A stretch of 64,000 bases of DNA from Cercis canadensis. Lineage: Eukaryota > Streptophyta > Magnoliopsida > Fabales > Fabaceae. Location of the stretch: contig QAOA01006931.1 of NCBI GenBank assembly GCA_003255065.1, forward strand, positions 1,693,542-1,757,541, written 5' to 3'. Under the pieces are notes generated by a model. That model was not told where the DNA came from. It worked only from the letters and a program-made list of their open reading frames with translations, and did no database searches. Shown piece by piece: positions 62,632 to 64,000 of this stretch; position 1 is the first letter of the stretch, and the number at the start of each line of letters is the position of its first letter. The translations under genes and the position numbers were made by a program.

Positions 62632-63183
62632 ATGGCTTAATTGTAATTTTGGTCCTCCTATTTTAACCATTTGAACGTTTTGGTTCCCCTTCTTTAAAAA
62701 TAAATTATTGAGTCCCTCTATATTCATAAAATGTACAAGTTTAGTCCATTTATCTTTAAGTCAAAATTCTTAAGTTTATTTCAAGGTGTAAAGTTCTCTG
62801 ATTCATAATCTCACCGTTCAGATTGAAGTGTTACATCTTGTAAACCTTCTCACTAAATTTTAGCTCGATCTAACGGTGTAACTCAACCCAAAATACCAAA
62901 ACAATAAGTTTTCATTTAACCAAAAATTTAGACTTTTTCACCGTTAGATCGAGCTGAAATTTAATGGGATGATTCACAAGACATAGCTCTTCAATCTGAA
63001 CGATGAGATTATGAATCAGAGAACTTTATACATTGAAATAAACTTAAGAATTTTGACTTAAAGATAAATTGACTAAACTTATACATTTTATGAATATAGA
63101 GGAACTCAATAGTTCATTTTTAAAGAAGGGGATCAAAACGTTCAATTGGTTAAAATAGAGAACCAAAATTGCAATTAAGCCAT
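62632..63183. mobile_element. Long foldback MITE, family B copy 2
   Basis: About 550 bp with ends ATGGCTTAATTG and CAATTAAGCCAT. The two halves are inverted copies at roughly 90% identity: CCCTCTATATTCATAAAATG, TTTATCTTTAAGTCAAAATT, AGTTCTCTGATTCATAATCT and AGCTCGATCTAACGGTG occur on the left and inverted on the right. No coding capacity. Lies 46 bp from the MULE target duplication. Confidence 0.85.
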
Positions 63184-64000
63184 TAAAAAAAATCTATATA
63201 TTAATCTTGAGTCGTTTTTTATTGGGTTAAGTAGCAGAAGGATCAAATTATCAAGGACCCACATGTCAGAAGGTAATTCAGCCACGTCACTGATCCAACT
63301 GAACCCACCCTTACAGTAACCAACAGCGGTTTTCCGTTCCATCAGTCACCGTTATTCTCTGGGTCATCTAATAAGTGCACCGTGACACTCACTCAGTCAC
63401 AGTCAAACAGCCCAGTAAGCTTCGTATTAAGTTCTAATTTTCATGCTTTCAATTACAGTGACCGTAGAAATAGAGCCGTTGTAGATCTCTGAAAACTTCT
63501 CGGTTCAGCTTCAATGGTAGCCTCAGACTGTCGCATTTATCAGTCACATTCTCTAATTAGCTCTCTCTGATTCAAAGTCTTCCATTTAAAAAAAATCGTA
63601 ACTTTCCCTGCTTTTTCAACTCTTTTCAGCATTCACTGTTTAATTTGCATCGGATGCTACTTTTATCCAGCACCATTAGTTCTGAGGAATCATAACTAGT
63701 ACGTTCCGCAACTCATTATTTTTTCTCTCCCATTTCATGTCCTCTATTTTAGTTTACAGTGCTAATTAGCTGTGCTTGTGAAAGGGTGTCCTCCGAGAAC
63801 GAGAGGCAGAGTTTCGGAGTAGAGGACATTCTTTGGTCAGATCTGGAAAGAATGGAAATGGTGTGGACCGAAGTGAGTAGCTTCTGTTTTTAACTTTGTT
63901 TTCCTTTCGAATAAATTTAATTCTCGATTTGCCATTTCTGCTGAAAAGTTACTGAGGAATAAAGAACAAAAAGAAGCACGGTATCTGGTGTCCGCTTTTA
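63184..64000 (+). other. Possible promoter and 5' part of a further gene
   Basis: From about 63330 the sequence becomes less AT-rich, with CT-rich stretches typical of a 5' leader. 63783-63870 is open in two frames (one reading VLREREAEFRSRGHSLVRSG and then KNGNGVDR, another ERVSSENERQSFGVEDILWS) and is followed by GTGAGT, a good donor at 63873, with TTTAG or TTTACAG as possible acceptors upstream (near 63752-63760). I do not recognise the protein. The gene, if real, continues beyond the window. Confidence 0.3.

Noticed and set aside
1..64000. CRISPR arrays, operons, prokaryotic mobile elements
   Set aside because: The window is plant nuclear DNA; no regularly spaced short repeats or polycistronic organisation were seen.

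Overview
The window is nuclear DNA of a dicotyledonous plant, probably a rosid-type core eudicot. It is AT-rich, the genes are interrupted by GT-AG introns, the encoded proteins closely resemble Arabidopsis families, there is a canonical plant MIR319 hairpin, and the intergenic space holds plant-type MULE, hAT and foldback elements. I cannot name the species.

Layout. 1-2249 is AT-rich intergenic DNA. 2250-4823 (-) is a CHX17/18-type cation/H+ exchanger. 7-12 kb is transposon-rich, including a Pack-MULE-like element (about 10.74-12.15 kb) carrying broken pieces of ribosomal protein eL36 and the sulfolipid synthase SQD2. 12533-15766 (+) is an At5g41620-like coiled-coil protein. 17066-18341 (+) is a small glyoxalase/VOC protein, and 18375-20393 (-) is a peptidase C45-like N-terminal-nucleophile hydrolase; the two genes meet tail to tail with 33 bp between stop codons. 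20.8-24.9 kb is a cluster of TIR, hAT and foldback elements. At 27328-27503 (-) lies a MIR319 precursor in an otherwise gene-poor stretch (24.9-33.3 kb). Then follow a BTB/BACK protein of the POB1/LRB type (33301-36714, -), a DUF1191 membrane protein (37637-38524, +), an intronless 6-phosphogluconate dehydrogenase (39626-41113, -), V-ATPase subunit E (42739-45658, -), an HPGT-type hydroxyproline O-galactosyltransferase (47658-52730, +) and a glucose-6-phosphate 1-epimerase (54964-56862, +). 59561-62575 is a decayed MuDR-type MULE with unusual GC-rich palindromic subterminal regions and a sequence gap. The right end (63.4-64.0 kb) may hold the start of another gene.

The genes are separate single-gene transcription units of general metabolism, ion transport and regulation, not a pathway cluster. 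Their order is informative: from memory, CHX / coiled-coil / VOC / MIR319 / 6PGDH / VHA-E genes also neighbour each other in Arabidopsis on chromosomes 1, 4 and 5, so this looks like an old collinear block that has kept a MIR319 locus.

Assembly caution: four single N characters (206, 6808, 16055, 39108) each sit between two near-identical direct copies, of about 20 bp at the first and 200-240 bp at the others, which looks like unmerged contig overlap. Gene models were built by hand from splice signals, reading-frame continuity and family similarity; exon coordinates are given in each entry.
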